64,000 nucleotides of DNA from Pseudomonas sp. FP2335 (GCF_030687535.1 NZ_CP117437.1:496001-560000); one strand, 5' to 3'; positions 51,569 to 61,616 are shown, numbered from the stretch's first letter. The notes: generated from the letters alone by a model not told the origin. Made by a program: numbers and translations.

Positions 51569-54214
51569 TCAGCAGTCCAGTGGGTTGCGTTTGTCCGGGT
51601 TGATACCGAACTTGACGATAGCGTCTGCTACCACCTTGGGTTCGATCTCACCGCGGTCAGCCAAGGCTTCCAGGGCTGCCAACACCACGAAGTGACGGTC
51701 GACTTCGAAGAAGTGACGCAGCTTCTTGCGGCTGTCACTGCGGCCGAAACCGTCGGTGCCCAGGACTTTGAATTCCTTGGACGGGACCCACTGGCGAATT
51801 TGTTCAGCGAACAGCTTCATGTAGTCGGTAGAGGCAATGACTGGACCCTTGCGGCCGGCCAGGCACTCTTCGACGTAGCTCTTCGCAGGTTTCTGACCAG
51901 GTTTGAGGCGGTTGCTGCGCTCTACGGCCAGGCCGTCGCGACGCAGTTCGTTGAAGCTGGTAACGCTCCACACGTCAGCGCCGACATTGAACTCTTCACG
52001 CAGGATCTTCGCCGCCTCACGCACTTCGCGCAGGATGGTGCCGGAGCCCATCAGCTGTACGTGGTGCGCTGCTTCCTTGGTGTCTTCTTCGAGCAGGTAC
52101 ATGCCCTTGATGATGCCTTCCTCGACACCGGCCGGCATGGCTGGCTGCTGGTAGGATTCGTTCATCACGGTGATGTAGTAGAAAACGTCCTGCTGCTCTT
52201 CGGTCATCTTCTTCATGCCGTCCTGGATGATCACCGCCAGCTCGTAGCCGTAGGTTGGATCAAAGGTGCGGCAGTTCGGGATGGTGGCAGCCAGGATGTG
52301 GCTGTGACCGTCTTCGTGTTGCAGGCCTTCGCCGTTCAGCGTGGTCCGGCCGGCAGTACCGCCGATCAGGAAGCCACGGGTACGGCTGTCGCCGGCTGCC
52401 CAAGCCAGGTCGCCAATACGCTGGAAACCGAACATCGAGTAGAAGATGTAGAACGGCAGCATTGGCTGGTTGTGGCTGGAGTACGAAGTACCGGCAGCGA
52501 TGAAGGAGCTCATGGCGCCCGCTTCGTTGATGCCTTCTTCGAGGATCTGGCCCTTCTTGTCTTCCTTGTAGAACATCACCTGGTCTTTATCGACTGGCTC
52601 GTAGAGCTGGCCGACGGAGGAGTAGATGCCCAACTGACGGAACATGCCTTCCATACCGAAGGTACGGGCTTCGTCCGGGATGATCGGGACGATGCGCGGG
52701 CCGATTTCCTTGTCCTTGACCAGCTGCGCCAGGATACGCACGAAGGCCATGGTGGTGGAGATTTCACGGTCGCCCGAACCGTCAAGGATTGCCTTGAGGG
52801 TGCTGAGGTCCGGTGTCGGTACGCTGAAACTCTGGGCACGGCGCTGTGGCACGAAACCGCCCAGTGCAGTACGACGCTCGCTGAGGTAGCGGGCTTCGGC
52901 GCTGTTTGGCTCTGGCTTGAAGAACGGCAGGTTTTCCAGCTCTTCGTCCTTGACCGGGATGTCGAAGCGGTCACGGAACAACTTCAGGCTGTCGACGTCG
53001 ACTTTCTTGGTGTTGTGCGCGGTGTTCTTCGCTTCGCCGGCACCGGTGCCATAACCCTTGATGGTCTTGGCCAGGATGACGGTCGGTTGTTCCTTGTGGT
53101 TCACCGCTTCGTGGTACGCCGCGTAGACCTTGTACGGGTCGTGGCCGCCACGGTTGAGTTTCCAGATCTCGTCGTCGGACAGGTCTGCAACCATCGCCTT
53201 CAGTTCAGGCGTGTTGAAGAAGTGTTCACGTACGAACGCGCCGTCTTTGGCTTTGTAGTTCTGGTACTCGCCGTCGATGACTTCGTCCATGCGACGTTGC
53301 AGGATGCCGTCGACGTCTTTGGCCAGCAGTGGGTCCCAGAAACGGCCCCAGATGACTTTGGTCACGTTCCACTGAGCACCGCGGAACACGCCTTCGAGTT
53401 CCTGGATGATCTTGCCGTTGCCGCGAACCGGGCCGTCGAGGCGCTGCAGGTTGCAGTTGATGACGAAGATCAGGTTGTCGAGCTTCTCGCGGCCAGCCAG
53501 GGAGATGGCGCCCAGGGATTCCGGCTCGTCACACTCGCCGTCGCCCAGGAAGCACCAGACTTTCTGCTTGCCTTCAGGGATGAAGCCACGGGCTTCCAGG
53601 TACTTCATGAAACGTGCCTGGTAGATCGCCTGGATCGGACCCAGACCCATGGAAACGGTCGGGAACTGCCAGAAATCAGGCATCAGCCAAGGGTGCGGGT
53701 AGGACGACAGGCCCTGACCGTCCACTTCCTGGCGGAAGTTGTTCATTTGTTCTTCGCTGATGCGACCTTCCATGAACGCGCGGGCATAGACGCCTGGCGA
53801 GGTGTGGCCCTGGAAGTAGATCAGGTCGCCGCCGTGTTCGTCGGTCGGGGCCTGGAAGAAGTAGTTGAAGCCGATGTCATACAGGGTTGCGCTGGAAGCG
53901 AAGCTGGAAATGTGACCGCCCAGGTCCGAATCTTTCAGATTCGTGCGCATTACCATCGCCATGGCGTTCCAACGTACCAGCGAGCGAATGCGGCGTTCCA
54001 TGAACAGGTCGCCAGGCATGCGTGCTTCGTGGGTAACGGGGATGGTATTGCGGTATGGCGTGGTGATGGCGTAAGGCAATTGCGAACCGCTGCGGGTTGC
54101 GAGTTCGCCCATACGGGTCATCAGGTAGTGAGCACGGTCTTCGCCTTCTTTGTCGAGAACCGATTCCAGGGCGTCCAGCCATTCCTGGGTTTCGACGGGA
54201 TCGAGGTCTTGCAT
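51569..54214 (-). CDS. aceE: Pyruvate dehydrogenase E1
   Basis: The 881-residue homodimeric E1 decarboxylates pyruvate on thiamine diphosphate and acetylates the E2 lipoyl groups. It has the thiamine-binding signature FLGDGECDEPESLGAI with NCNLQRLDG and other standard blocks. ATG 54214 has GGAG six bases upstream and gives the length known from P. aeruginosa (882). An ATG at 54289 is open in frame but has no ribosome binding site. Confidence 0.97.
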   Translation of the reverse strand: MQDLDPVETQEWLDALESVLDKEGEDRAHYLMTRMGELATRSGSQLPYAITTPYRNTIPVTHEARMPGDLFMERRIRSLVRWNAMAMVMRTNLKDSDLGGHISSFASSATLYDIGFNYFFQAPTDEHGGDLIYFQGHTSPGVYARAFMEGRISEEQMNNFRQEVDGQGLSSYPHPWLMPDFWQFPTVSMGLGPIQAIYQARFMKYLEARGFIPEGKQKVWCFLGDGECDEPESLGAISLAGREKLDNLIFVINCNLQRLDGPVRGNGKIIQELEGVFRGAQWNVTKVIWGRFWDPLLAKDVDGILQRRMDEVIDGEYQNYKAKDGAFVREHFFNTPELKAMVADLSDDEIWKLNRGGHDPYKVYAAYHEAVNHKEQPTVILAKTIKGYGTGAGEAKNTAHNTKKVDVDSLKLFRDRFDIPVKDEELENLPFFKPEPNSAEARYLSERRTALGGFVPQRRAQSFSVPTPDLSTLKAILDGSGDREISTTMAFVRILAQLVKDKEIGPRIVPIIPDEARTFGMEGMFRQLGIYSSVGQLYEPVDKDQVMFYKEDKKGQILEEGINEAGAMSSFIAAGTSYSSHNQPMLPFYIFYSMFGFQRIGDLAWAAGDSRTRGFLIGGTAGRTTLNGEGLQHEDGHSHILAATIPNCRTFDPTYGYELAVIIQDGMKKMTEEQQDVFYYITVMNESYQQPAMPAGVEEGIIKGMYLLEEDTKEAAHHVQLMGSGTILREVREAAKILREEFNVGADVWSVTSFNELRRDGLAVERSNRLKPGQKPAKSYVEECLAGRKGPVIASTDYMKLFAEQIRQWVPSKEFKVLGTDGFGRSDSRKKLRHFFEVDRHFVVLAALEALADRGEIEPKVVADAIVKFGINPDKRNPLDC

Positions 54215-54597
54215 GGCTTGCTCCAGGGCGGAAAGGCTACCAGAATCGGTTGCCTGAAGTTTGCGACTGGCCTTGTGGGCAGACGACATAAATTCTTGGA
54301 TGGCCGAAGGTTGCTTCGGCGTCCTGTAGTTTTACTACAAATCGTCGGCCATTTCAGCCTTTCGAATGTATATACGAGTAGTAAAACTACACAAGACAGA
54401 GCGGATTGCTCGGTCTGGCTGGTGAGCATAATCGTTAATGTTGATCTTTTGCAGACAAGAAAAGGTAGAAGTTTAATGTTGCCTGCCAAAAAATATGAAT
54501 TTTCAGCTATTTATAACCTTTGTTCGACAGTTCGTCGCCGCGTGGGGTTCTTGTCGGCACCGCAATCAGTCAATTACGCGCCGATCAAGGATAGACC
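54215..54597. other. Divergent region aceE / glnE
   Basis: These 383 bases hold the aceE promoter and operators described at 54325-54394. An A/T-rich part near 54470-54520 (AATTTTCAGC and TTTATAACC) may include the glnE promoter. No gene was found; an in-frame extension of aceE to 54289 lies here. Confidence 0.6.
54325..54394. promoter_or_regulatory. aceE promoter with two GntR-type palindromes
   Basis: Two operators fit the FadR/PdhR-type core TNGTNNNACNA: TGTAGT-TTT-ACTACA (54325-54339) and GTAGT-AAA-ACTAC (54378-54390). On the minus strand a sigma-70-like pair TTGTGT (54394-54389) and TATACA (54372-54367) has a 16-base spacer that is filled by the second palindrome, so a bound repressor would block RNA polymerase; the first palindrome would lie downstream of the start site. 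E. coli PdhR binds similar spacing but different half-sites. Which regulator acts here is unknown. Confidence 0.6.
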
Positions 54598-57537
54598 ATG
54601 AGCCTTCCAACGCTGGCCAACCTGCCGGCCATCCTCCTGCCTTACGCCAGCCGGGCCGAGCAGTCATTTCGTGACGCAGTGGCCGCGCTGGGCGACGATA
54701 ATGGCCTTTCTGCGTGGTCGCCGCAACGCTGGGCCGACTTTGCCCGTGTGTGCGCCGCCAGTGATTTCGTGATTGAACAGAGCGTTCGTGACCCTTTGAT
54801 GTTGCTGGAGCTGGTGGCCTGGGGCGAGCTGGACCGCGGTTTCGCCCCCGGCGAGCTGTGTGGGCAGATTGCTGGCGCTGTGCAACAGGCTGAAACAGAA
54901 GATGAGCTGGGCCGCGTCCTGCGCCGCCAGCGTACCCGTCATCAAGTGCGCATTATCTGGCGCGACCTGACCCGCCAGGCGGACCTGGTACAAACCTGTC
55001 GCGACCTCTCCGACATGGCCGACGCCAGCATCGACCAGGCGTACCAATGGCTGTACCAGCGCCACAGCGCACAATTCGGTACCCCCACCGGCCGGCGCAG
55101 CGGTGAGCCGCAGCACATGGTCATCCTCGGCATGGGCAAGCTCGGTGCGGTGGAGCTGAACCTGTCATCGGACATCGACCTGATCTTCGCGTACCCCGAA
55201 GGCGGCGAAACGGTGGGTGTGAAGCGGGCGCTGGATAATCAGGAGTTCTTTATTCGCCTTGGTCAAAAACTGATCAAGGCCCTCGATCCGATGACCGTCG
55301 ACGGTTTTGTGTTCCGCGTCGACATGCGCCTGCGTCCTTATGGCTCGTCGGGCTCGCTGGTGCTCAGCTTCAACGCGCTGGAGCAGTATTACCAGGACCA
55401 GGGGCGCGACTGGGAGCGCTACGCCATGATCAAGGCGCGGGTAGTCGCGGGCGACCAGGTGGCCGGTGCGCAGTTGCTCGACATGCTGCGACCGTTCGTC
55501 TATCGGCGTTACCTGGACTTCTCCGCCATCGAAGCGCTGCGCACCATGAAGCAGTTGATCCAGCAGGAAGTGCGGCGCAAGGGCATGGCCGACAATATCA
55601 AGCTGGGCGCGGGTGGCATCCGCGAGGTGGAGTTCATCGCCCAGGCCTTTCAGCTGATCCACGGCGGCCGCGACCTCAGCCTGCAACAACGGCCGCTGCT
55701 CAAGGTCCTTGGCACCCTTGAAGGCCAGGGCTACCTGCCGCCGGCGGTGATCGCCGAGTTGCGCGATGGCTACGAATTCCTGCGTTACACCGAACACGCG
55801 ATCCAGGCGATTGCCGACCGCCAGACGCAAATGCTCCCGGACACCGGGGAAGATCAGGCGCGTATTGCCTTCATTCTGGGCTTTGATGATTGGGCGGCCT
55901 TCCATGAGCGCTTGATGTATTGGCGCGGTCGAGTGGACTGGCACTTCCGTCAGGTGATCGCCGACCCGGATGAAGAAGAGGGCGAAGAAAGCGAGTTGGT
56001 CGTGGGCGGCGAGTGGTTGCCGCTGTGGGAAGAGTCCCAGGATGACGAGGCCGCTTGCCGTCAGTTGGCCGAAGGCGGTTTCAGTGACGCGCCCAAGGCC
56101 CTCAAGGCCTTGGCCGGCCTGCGCAGCAGCCCGCAATTGCGGGCGATGCAGCGCCTCGGTCGCGAGCGTCTGGATGCGTTTATCCCGCGCCTGCTGGCTC
56201 AGGCCGTCGAGCATGCCAACCCGGACCTGGTGCTGGAACGCGTATTGCCGCTGGTGGAAGCCGTGGCCCGTCGTTCCGCCTACCTGGTGCTGCTCACGGA
56301 AAACCCCGACGCCCTGCGCCGCCTGCTGACCCTGTGCGCCGCCAGCCCGTGGATCGCCGAGCAGATCACGCGCTTCCCGTTGCTGCTCGACGAATTGCTC
56401 AACGAAGGCCGTCTGTTCAAGCCGCCGTTGGCCCCTGAGTTGGCGGCCGAACTGCGCGAACGCCTCACGCGCATCCCCGAGGACGACCTCGAGCAACAAA
56501 TGGAAGCCCTGCGCCACTTCAAACTGGCCCACCGCCTGCGCGTTGCGGCCTCGGAAATCGCCGGCAGCCTGCCGTTGATGAAGGTCAGCGACTACCTGAC
56601 CTGGCTCGCCGAGGCCATCCTCGAACAAGTACTGGCCCTGGCCTGGCGCCAGACCGTGGCGCGCCACGGCTCGCCGCAGCGGGTGGACGGCACCCTGTGC
56701 GATCCTGGGTTCATCATTGTCGGTTATGGGAAAGTCGGCGGCATCGAACTGGGGCATGGTTCGGATCTGGACCTGGTGTTCATCCACGACGGTGACCCCC
56801 AGGCCGAAACCGATGGCGCCAAGCCGATTGATGGTGCGCAGTTCTTCACGCGCCTGGGCCAGCGCATCATTCACTTGCTGACCACCCAGACCAACTCCGG
56901 CCAGTTGTACGAAGTCGATATGCGCCTGCGTCCGTCCGGCGCCTCCGGGCTGCTGGTCAGTTCGTTGGGCGCGTTCGAGCGCTATCAGGAAAACGAAGCC
57001 TGGACCTGGGAACATCAGGCTCTGATTCGCGCGCGGGTGCTGGTGGGTAGCCAGGATGTCGGCCATGCGTTCGAGCAGGTACGGGCCAAGGTGCTGGGGC
57101 GTGAGCGCGACCTGACGACGCTGCGCCAGGAGGTCAGCGAGATGCGCGCCAAGATGCGTGACAACCTGGGCACCAAGGGCACGGCGGCCGGTACCGGCGC
57201 CAATGCCTTCGACGCCACGGTGGCGTTCGACCTCAAGCAGGACGCCGGAGGTATCGTCGATATTGAATTTATGGTGCAATACGCGGCTTTAGCGTGGTCT
57301 GCGCAACATCCATCGTTGCTGCGCTACACCGACAATATCCGCATTCTGGAAGGTCTGGAGCAGGTGGGGTTGATGCCCGCCGCCGATGCCCATCTGCTGC
57401 GCGAGGTGTATAAGGCCTACCGTTCCGCCGCGCACCGCCAGGCGTTGCAAAACGAGGCGGGGACGGTGACCGGCGAGCAGTTTGCCGACGAACGGCGCCA
57501 GGTGATGCGAATCTGGCAGGAGCTGGGCTTGAGCTGA
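54598..57537 (+). CDS. glnE: Glutamine synthetase adenylyltransferase/adenylyl-removing enzyme
   Basis: The 979-residue bifunctional enzyme has two nucleotidyltransferase domains: the N-terminal one near residues 180-200 (GMGKLGAVELNLSSDIDL) removes AMP, and the C-terminal one near 710-730 (GYGKVGGIELGHGSDLDLVF) adds it, in response to PII. It adjusts glutamine synthetase to nitrogen supply. AAGGA lies six bases before ATG 54598. It is divergent from aceE and upstream of the LPS core operon. Confidence 0.97.
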   Translation: MSLPTLANLPAILLPYASRAEQSFRDAVAALGDDNGLSAWSPQRWADFARVCAASDFVIEQSVRDPLMLLELVAWGELDRGFAPGELCGQIAGAVQQAETEDELGRVLRRQRTRHQVRIIWRDLTRQADLVQTCRDLSDMADASIDQAYQWLYQRHSAQFGTPTGRRSGEPQHMVILGMGKLGAVELNLSSDIDLIFAYPEGGETVGVKRALDNQEFFIRLGQKLIKALDPMTVDGFVFRVDMRLRPYGSSGSLVLSFNALEQYYQDQGRDWERYAMIKARVVAGDQVAGAQLLDMLRPFVYRRYLDFSAIEALRTMKQLIQQEVRRKGMADNIKLGAGGIREVEFIAQAFQLIHGGRDLSLQQRPLLKVLGTLEGQGYLPPAVIAELRDGYEFLRYTEHAIQAIADRQTQMLPDTGEDQARIAFILGFDDWAAFHERLMYWRGRVDWHFRQVIADPDEEEGEESELVVGGEWLPLWEESQDDEAACRQLAEGGFSDAPKALKALAGLRSSPQLRAMQRLGRERLDAFIPRLLAQAVEHANPDLVLERVLPLVEAVARRSAYLVLLTENPDALRRLLTLCAASPWIAEQITRFPLLLDELLNEGRLFKPPLAPELAAELRERLTRIPEDDLEQQMEALRHFKLAHRLRVAASEIAGSLPLMKVSDYLTWLAEAILEQVLALAWRQTVARHGSPQRVDGTLCDPGFIIVGYGKVGGIELGHGSDLDLVFIHDGDPQAETDGAKPIDGAQFFTRLGQRIIHLLTTQTNSGQLYEVDMRLRPSGASGLLVSSLGAFERYQENEAWTWEHQALIRARVLVGSQDVGHAFEQVRAKVLGRERDLTTLRQEVSEMRAKMRDNLGTKGTAAGTGANAFDATVAFDLKQDAGGIVDIEFMVQYAALAWSAQHPSLLRYTDNIRILEGLEQVGLMPAADAHLLREVYKAYRSAAHRQALQNEAGTVTGEQFADERRQVMRIWQELGLS

Positions 57538-57550
57538 AACACTATTAGGG

Positions 57551-57577
57551 CGGGGAGGCATAAGCCTCCCCGCATCG
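57551..57577 (+). terminator. Hairpin between glnE and waaF
   Basis: GGGGAGGC-ATAA-GCCTCCCC forms an eight-pair stem, followed by GCATCGTTTG, a poor T-run. It may be a weak terminator or a stability element; waaF starts 15 bases later. Confidence 0.55.
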
Positions 57578-57591
57578 TTTGTGGAAACTAC

Positions 57592-58626
57592 ATGAATATT
57601 TTGATCGTTGGGCCCAGTTGGGTCGGTGACATGGTGATGGCGCAGACACTGTTCCAGTGCCTGAAACAACGTCATCCCGACTGCCATATCGACGTGCTCG
57701 CCCCCGAGTGGAGCCGACCGATCCTTGAACGCATGCCCGAAGTCCGCCAGGCCTTGAGCTTCCCGCTCGGTCACGGGGCCCTGGAGCTTGCGACCCGTCG
57801 TCGCATCGGCAAATCCCTGGCCGGCGCGTACGACCAGGCGATCCTGCTGCCCAACTCGCTGAAGTCCGCGTTGGTGCCGTTTTTTGCCGGTATTCCCAAG
57901 CGCACCGGCTGGCGCGGCGAGTTCCGCTATGTGTTGCTCAACGACGTGCGCACGCTCGACAAGGCACGCTACCCGCTGATGATCGAACGCTTCATGGCCC
58001 TGGCCTACGAACCGGGTGCCGAGCTGCCCAAGCCGTATCCGCGCCCCAGCTTGCAGATCGACCCGGTGAGCCGCGATGCGGCCCTGGCCAAGTTCGGCCT
58101 GAGCCTGGATCGTCCGGTGTTGGCGCTGTGCCCGGGGGCTGAGTTTGGCGAGTCCAAGCGCTGGCCGTCGGAGCATTACGCCAAGGTTGCCGAGATGAAA
58201 ATCCGCGAAGGCTGGCAGGTGTGGCTGTTTGGTTCGAAGAAGGACCATCCGGTCGGCGAGGATATTCGCCAGCGCCTGATCCCTGGCCTGCGTGAAGAAG
58301 CGGTCAACCTGAGTGGCGACACGTCCCTCGCCGAGGCTATCGACCTGCTGTCCTGCGCCGATTCGGTGGTGTCCAACGACTCCGGCCTGATGCACGTCGC
58401 CGCCGCGCTGAACCGCCCTCTGGTGGCGGTGTACGGCTCCACGTCCCCTGGCTTCACCCCGCCGCTGGCCGACAAGGTCGAAGTGGTGCGCCTGGGCCTG
58501 GAGTGCAGCCCGTGTTTTGATCGCACTTGCCGCTTCGGCCACTACAACTGCATGCGCCAGTTGCTGCCGCAGCCGGTGAACGAAGCCTTGCAGCGGTTGC
58601 AGGACTCTGCGGTCGAGGTCCGATAG
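57592..58626 (+). CDS. waaF: Lipopolysaccharide heptosyltransferase II
   Basis: The 344-residue GT9 enzyme begins MNILIVGPSWVGDMVMAQTL and has the ADP-heptose-binding part with ALCPGAEFGESKRWP and NDSGLMHVAAAL. It adds the second heptose to the LPS inner core. It is the first gene of the waaF-C-G-P run, matching PA5012-PA5009. In P. aeruginosa ilvE lies between glnE and waaF; it is absent here. Confidence 0.95.
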   Translation: MNILIVGPSWVGDMVMAQTLFQCLKQRHPDCHIDVLAPEWSRPILERMPEVRQALSFPLGHGALELATRRRIGKSLAGAYDQAILLPNSLKSALVPFFAGIPKRTGWRGEFRYVLLNDVRTLDKARYPLMIERFMALAYEPGAELPKPYPRPSLQIDPVSRDAALAKFGLSLDRPVLALCPGAEFGESKRWPSEHYAKVAEMKIREGWQVWLFGSKKDHPVGEDIRQRLIPGLREEAVNLSGDTSLAEAIDLLSCADSVVSNDSGLMHVAAALNRPLVAVYGSTSPGFTPPLADKVEVVRLGLECSPCFDRTCRFGHYNCMRQLLPQPVNEALQRLQDSAVEVR

Positions 58627-58627
58627 T

Positions 58628-59689
58628 TTGCGCGTACTGGTAATCAAGACCTCATCCCTGGGCGACGTGATCCATGCGCTGCCGGCACTCACCGACGCCG
58701 CGCGGGCGATTCCCGGCATCCGGTTCGACTGGGTCGTGGAAGAAGGCTTCGCCGAGATTCCGACCTGGCACCCGGCCGTCGACAAGGTGATCCCGGTGGC
58801 GATCCGCCGCTGGCGCAAGAACCTCTGGCAGACCATCAAGAGCGGCGAGTGGCGGCGCTTCAAGCAGCAAGTCCAGTCGACCAGATACGACTTGGTGATC
58901 GACGCCCAAGGCCTGTTCAAAAGTGCCTGGCTGACCCGCTACGTGCGTGCGCCGATTGCCGGTTTCGACAAAAACTCCGCCCGTGAGCCCATCGCCGCAC
59001 GCTTCTACTCGCGCCGCCTGGCCGTCGCCCGTGGGCAGCACGCGGTGGAGCGCTTGCGCCAGCTGTTTGCCGTGGCCCTCGGTTATGACCTGCCCAAAGG
59101 CTTGGGCGACTATGGTCTGAGCGTCGACAAGCTGCTCGGTTTGCCGCCGAAAAAGCCTTTCGTCCTGCTGCTGCACGGCACCACCTGGGACACCAAGCAC
59201 TGGCCCGAAGCCTACTGGCGCGAACTCGCCGAGCGCATGGGCCGCCTGGGTGTGGACGTGAAGTTGCCGTGGGGCAACGCCGCCGAAAAAGCCCGCGCCG
59301 AGCGCCTGGCCCAAGGCCTGCCAAACGCCGAAGTGCTGCCCAGGCTGAACCTGGCCGGCATCGCCCGCGTATTGGCCGGCGCCCGCGCCTGTGTGGCGGT
59401 GGACACCGGCCTCGGCCACCTGGCCGCCGCGCTGGATGTGCCGACCATCTCCCTGTTCGGCCCGACCAACCCCGGCCTCACCGGCGCCTACGGCAAGGGC
59501 CAGATTCACCTGGGCAGCGACTTCCCGTGCGCGCCGTGCCTGCAAAAACAATGTACCTATCAACCGACGGCCGACGACCAGCGTCGGTTCGACCTCAAGC
59601 GCGAGTCGCCCCTGTGTTTCACGCGCCTGAACCCTGAGCGTGTGGCCAGCCGACTGAGCACGTTGTTATTGGCTGAGGAGCTGCACTGA
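58628..59689 (+). CDS. waaC: Lipopolysaccharide heptosyltransferase I
   Basis: The 353-residue GT9 enzyme starts MRVLVIKTSSLGDVIHALPA, the WaaC signature with the conserved SLGDVIH, and later has VAVDTGLGHLAAAL. It adds the first heptose to Kdo. The start is an unusual TTG at 58628, with GAGG nine bases before it and the waaF stop one base away; no ATG or GTG is better placed. Confidence 0.94.
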   Translation: MRVLVIKTSSLGDVIHALPALTDAARAIPGIRFDWVVEEGFAEIPTWHPAVDKVIPVAIRRWRKNLWQTIKSGEWRRFKQQVQSTRYDLVIDAQGLFKSAWLTRYVRAPIAGFDKNSAREPIAARFYSRRLAVARGQHAVERLRQLFAVALGYDLPKGLGDYGLSVDKLLGLPPKKPFVLLLHGTTWDTKHWPEAYWRELAERMGRLGVDVKLPWGNAAEKARAERLAQGLPNAEVLPRLNLAGIARVLAGARACVAVDTGLGHLAAALDVPTISLFGPTNPGLTGAYGKGQIHLGSDFPCAPCLQKQCTYQPTADDQRRFDLKRESPLCFTRLNPERVASRLSTLLLAEELH

Positions 59690-60813
59690 TGCAACTGGCT
59701 TTCGTTTTGTACAAATACTTCCCCTTCGGCGGCTTGCAGCGCGACTTCATGCGCATCGCCCTGGAGTGCCAGCAGCGCGGCCACCAGATCCGTGTCTACA
59801 CACTGATCTGGGAAGGCGACATCCCGCCCGGCTTCGAAGTGCTGGTGGCGCCGGTCAAGGCGTTCTTCAACCATCGACGCAACGAGAAACTCAGTGCCTG
59901 GATGGCTGCCGACTTGGCCAAGCGCCCGGTGGACCGCCTGATCGGGTTCAACAAAATGCCCGGCCTTGACGTGTACTACGCCGCCGACGGCTGCTTTGAA
60001 GATAAGGCGCAGAACCTGCGGCACTCGCTGTACCGCTACTTTGGCCGCTACAAGCACTTCGCCGAGTACGAGCGCGCGGTGTTTGCCAAGGACGCCAATA
60101 CCCAGGTTCTGATGATCTCCGAAGTGCAGCAGCCGCTGTTCATCAAGTACTACGACACCCCGCTGGAACGCTTCCACCTGCTGCCGCCAGGCATTGCCCA
60201 GGACCGACGCGCACCGCCGAATGCCGCCGAAATCCGCGAAGGTTTCCGCAAGGAATTCAACCTCGCTGATGACGACCTGCTGCTGGTGCAGATCGGCTCG
60301 GGCTTCAAGACCAAGGGCGTCGACCGCAGCCTCAAGGCCGTGGCCGCGCTGCCAGCGGAGCTGAAAAAACGCACGCGCCTGTTTGTAATCGGCCAGGACG
60401 ACCCCAAGGTATTCCAGCTGCAAAGCGCGACGCTGGGCCTGGGGGATAACGTGCAGTTCCTCAAGGGCCGCAGCGACATCCCGCGTTTCCTGCTGGGCGC
60501 CGACCTGTTGATCCACCCGGCGTACAACGAAAACACCGGCACCGTATTGCTCGAAGCCCTGGTCGCCGGGCTGCCGGTGCTGGTCTCGGCGGTATGTGGT
60601 TATGCCCATTACATCGCCGAAGCCGATTGCGGCCTTGTGCTGGATGAGCCATTCGAACAAGCCCAGCTCAACCGCTACCTGACGCAAATGCTCAGCGACA
60701 CTGCACAGCGCGCGGCCTGGGGCCGCAATGGGTTGGCCTTCGCCGAGACGGCCGACCTCTACAGCATGCCGCAGCACGCTGCGGATGTGATTCTGGCGGA
60801 GCCGAAACGATGA
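59689..60813 (+). CDS. waaG: LPS core glucosyltransferase/GT4 glycosyltransferase
   Basis: The 374-residue GT4 enzyme starts MQLAFVLYKYFPFGGLQRDF and has the family nucleotide-sugar motif NENTGTVLLEALVAGLPVL. By position and family it is WaaG, which adds the first hexose of the outer core (GalN in P. aeruginosa). It overlaps waaC by one base (TGATG) and waaP by four. Confidence 0.94.
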   Translation: MQLAFVLYKYFPFGGLQRDFMRIALECQQRGHQIRVYTLIWEGDIPPGFEVLVAPVKAFFNHRRNEKLSAWMAADLAKRPVDRLIGFNKMPGLDVYYAADGCFEDKAQNLRHSLYRYFGRYKHFAEYERAVFAKDANTQVLMISEVQQPLFIKYYDTPLERFHLLPPGIAQDRRAPPNAAEIREGFRKEFNLADDDLLLVQIGSGFKTKGVDRSLKAVAALPAELKKRTRLFVIGQDDPKVFQLQSATLGLGDNVQFLKGRSDIPRFLLGADLLIHPAYNENTGTVLLEALVAGLPVLVSAVCGYAHYIAEADCGLVLDEPFEQAQLNRYLTQMLSDTAQRAAWGRNGLAFAETADLYSMPQHAADVILAEPKR

Positions 60814-61616
60814 AGTTGATTCTTGCCGAACCGTTCAAGACGTTGTGGGCCGGGCGTGACGCCTTTGCCGAAGTCGAGAAACTGCAAGGCGAAGTATTCC
60901 GCGAACTGGCGGCGCGGCGCACATTGCGCACCGTGGTTGAGGGCCGTCCTTATTTCGTGAAGATCCACCGTGGCATCGGCTGGGGCGAGATCTTCAAGAA
61001 CCTGATCACCGCCAAGCTGCCGGTGCTCGGCGCGGGCCTTGAGTGGGCGGCCATTCACCGCCTGCAGGATCTCGGCGTGCCGACCATGACCGGCGTGGCG
61101 TTCGGCGAGAAGGGCAACAATCCAGCGGATCAGCACTCGTTCATCATCACCGAAGAACTGGCGCCGACCCTCAGCCTCGAAGACCTGACCCTCGACTGGG
61201 TCGCGCAACCGCCGGCACCGGCGTTGCGCCATGCGCTCACCTTTGAGCTGGCGCGCATGGTCGGCGATATGCACCGTGGCGGCGTGAACCATCGCGACTG
61301 CTACCTGTGCCACTTCCTGCTCGACACCTCGCAACCGATCGACGCCAACAACATCAAGCTGTCGGTGATCGACCTGCACCGCGCCCAATTGCGCGCGCAT
61401 TTGCCGCTGCGCTGGCGCGACAAGGACCTGTCCGCGTTGTACTACTCGGCGCTGGACATCGGCCTGACCCGACGCGACAAGTTGCGCTTCCTCAAGGGCT
61501 ATTTCCGCCAGCCGCTGCGCCAGGTCCTCGCCGAGCAATCGGCGTCGCTGAACCTGATGCAACGCAAGGCCGACAAGCTCTACGCACGCAAACAACGCTA
61601 CGGAGATGCGATCTGA
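60810..61616 (+). CDS. waaP: LPS core heptose I kinase
   Basis: The 268-residue kinase-fold protein has MKLILAEPFKTLWAG at the start, the ATP-binding YFVKIHRGIGWGE segment and the catalytic loop NHRDCYLCHFLL with the essential Asp. It phosphorylates heptose I; in P. aeruginosa the gene is essential and contributes to outer-membrane integrity. It overlaps both neighbours. Confidence 0.94.
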   Translation: MKLILAEPFKTLWAGRDAFAEVEKLQGEVFRELAARRTLRTVVEGRPYFVKIHRGIGWGEIFKNLITAKLPVLGAGLEWAAIHRLQDLGVPTMTGVAFGEKGNNPADQHSFIITEELAPTLSLEDLTLDWVAQPPAPALRHALTFELARMVGDMHRGGVNHRDCYLCHFLLDTSQPIDANNIKLSVIDLHRAQLRAHLPLRWRDKDLSALYYSALDIGLTRRDKLRFLKGYFRQPLRQVLAEQSASLNLMQRKADKLYARKQRYGDAI

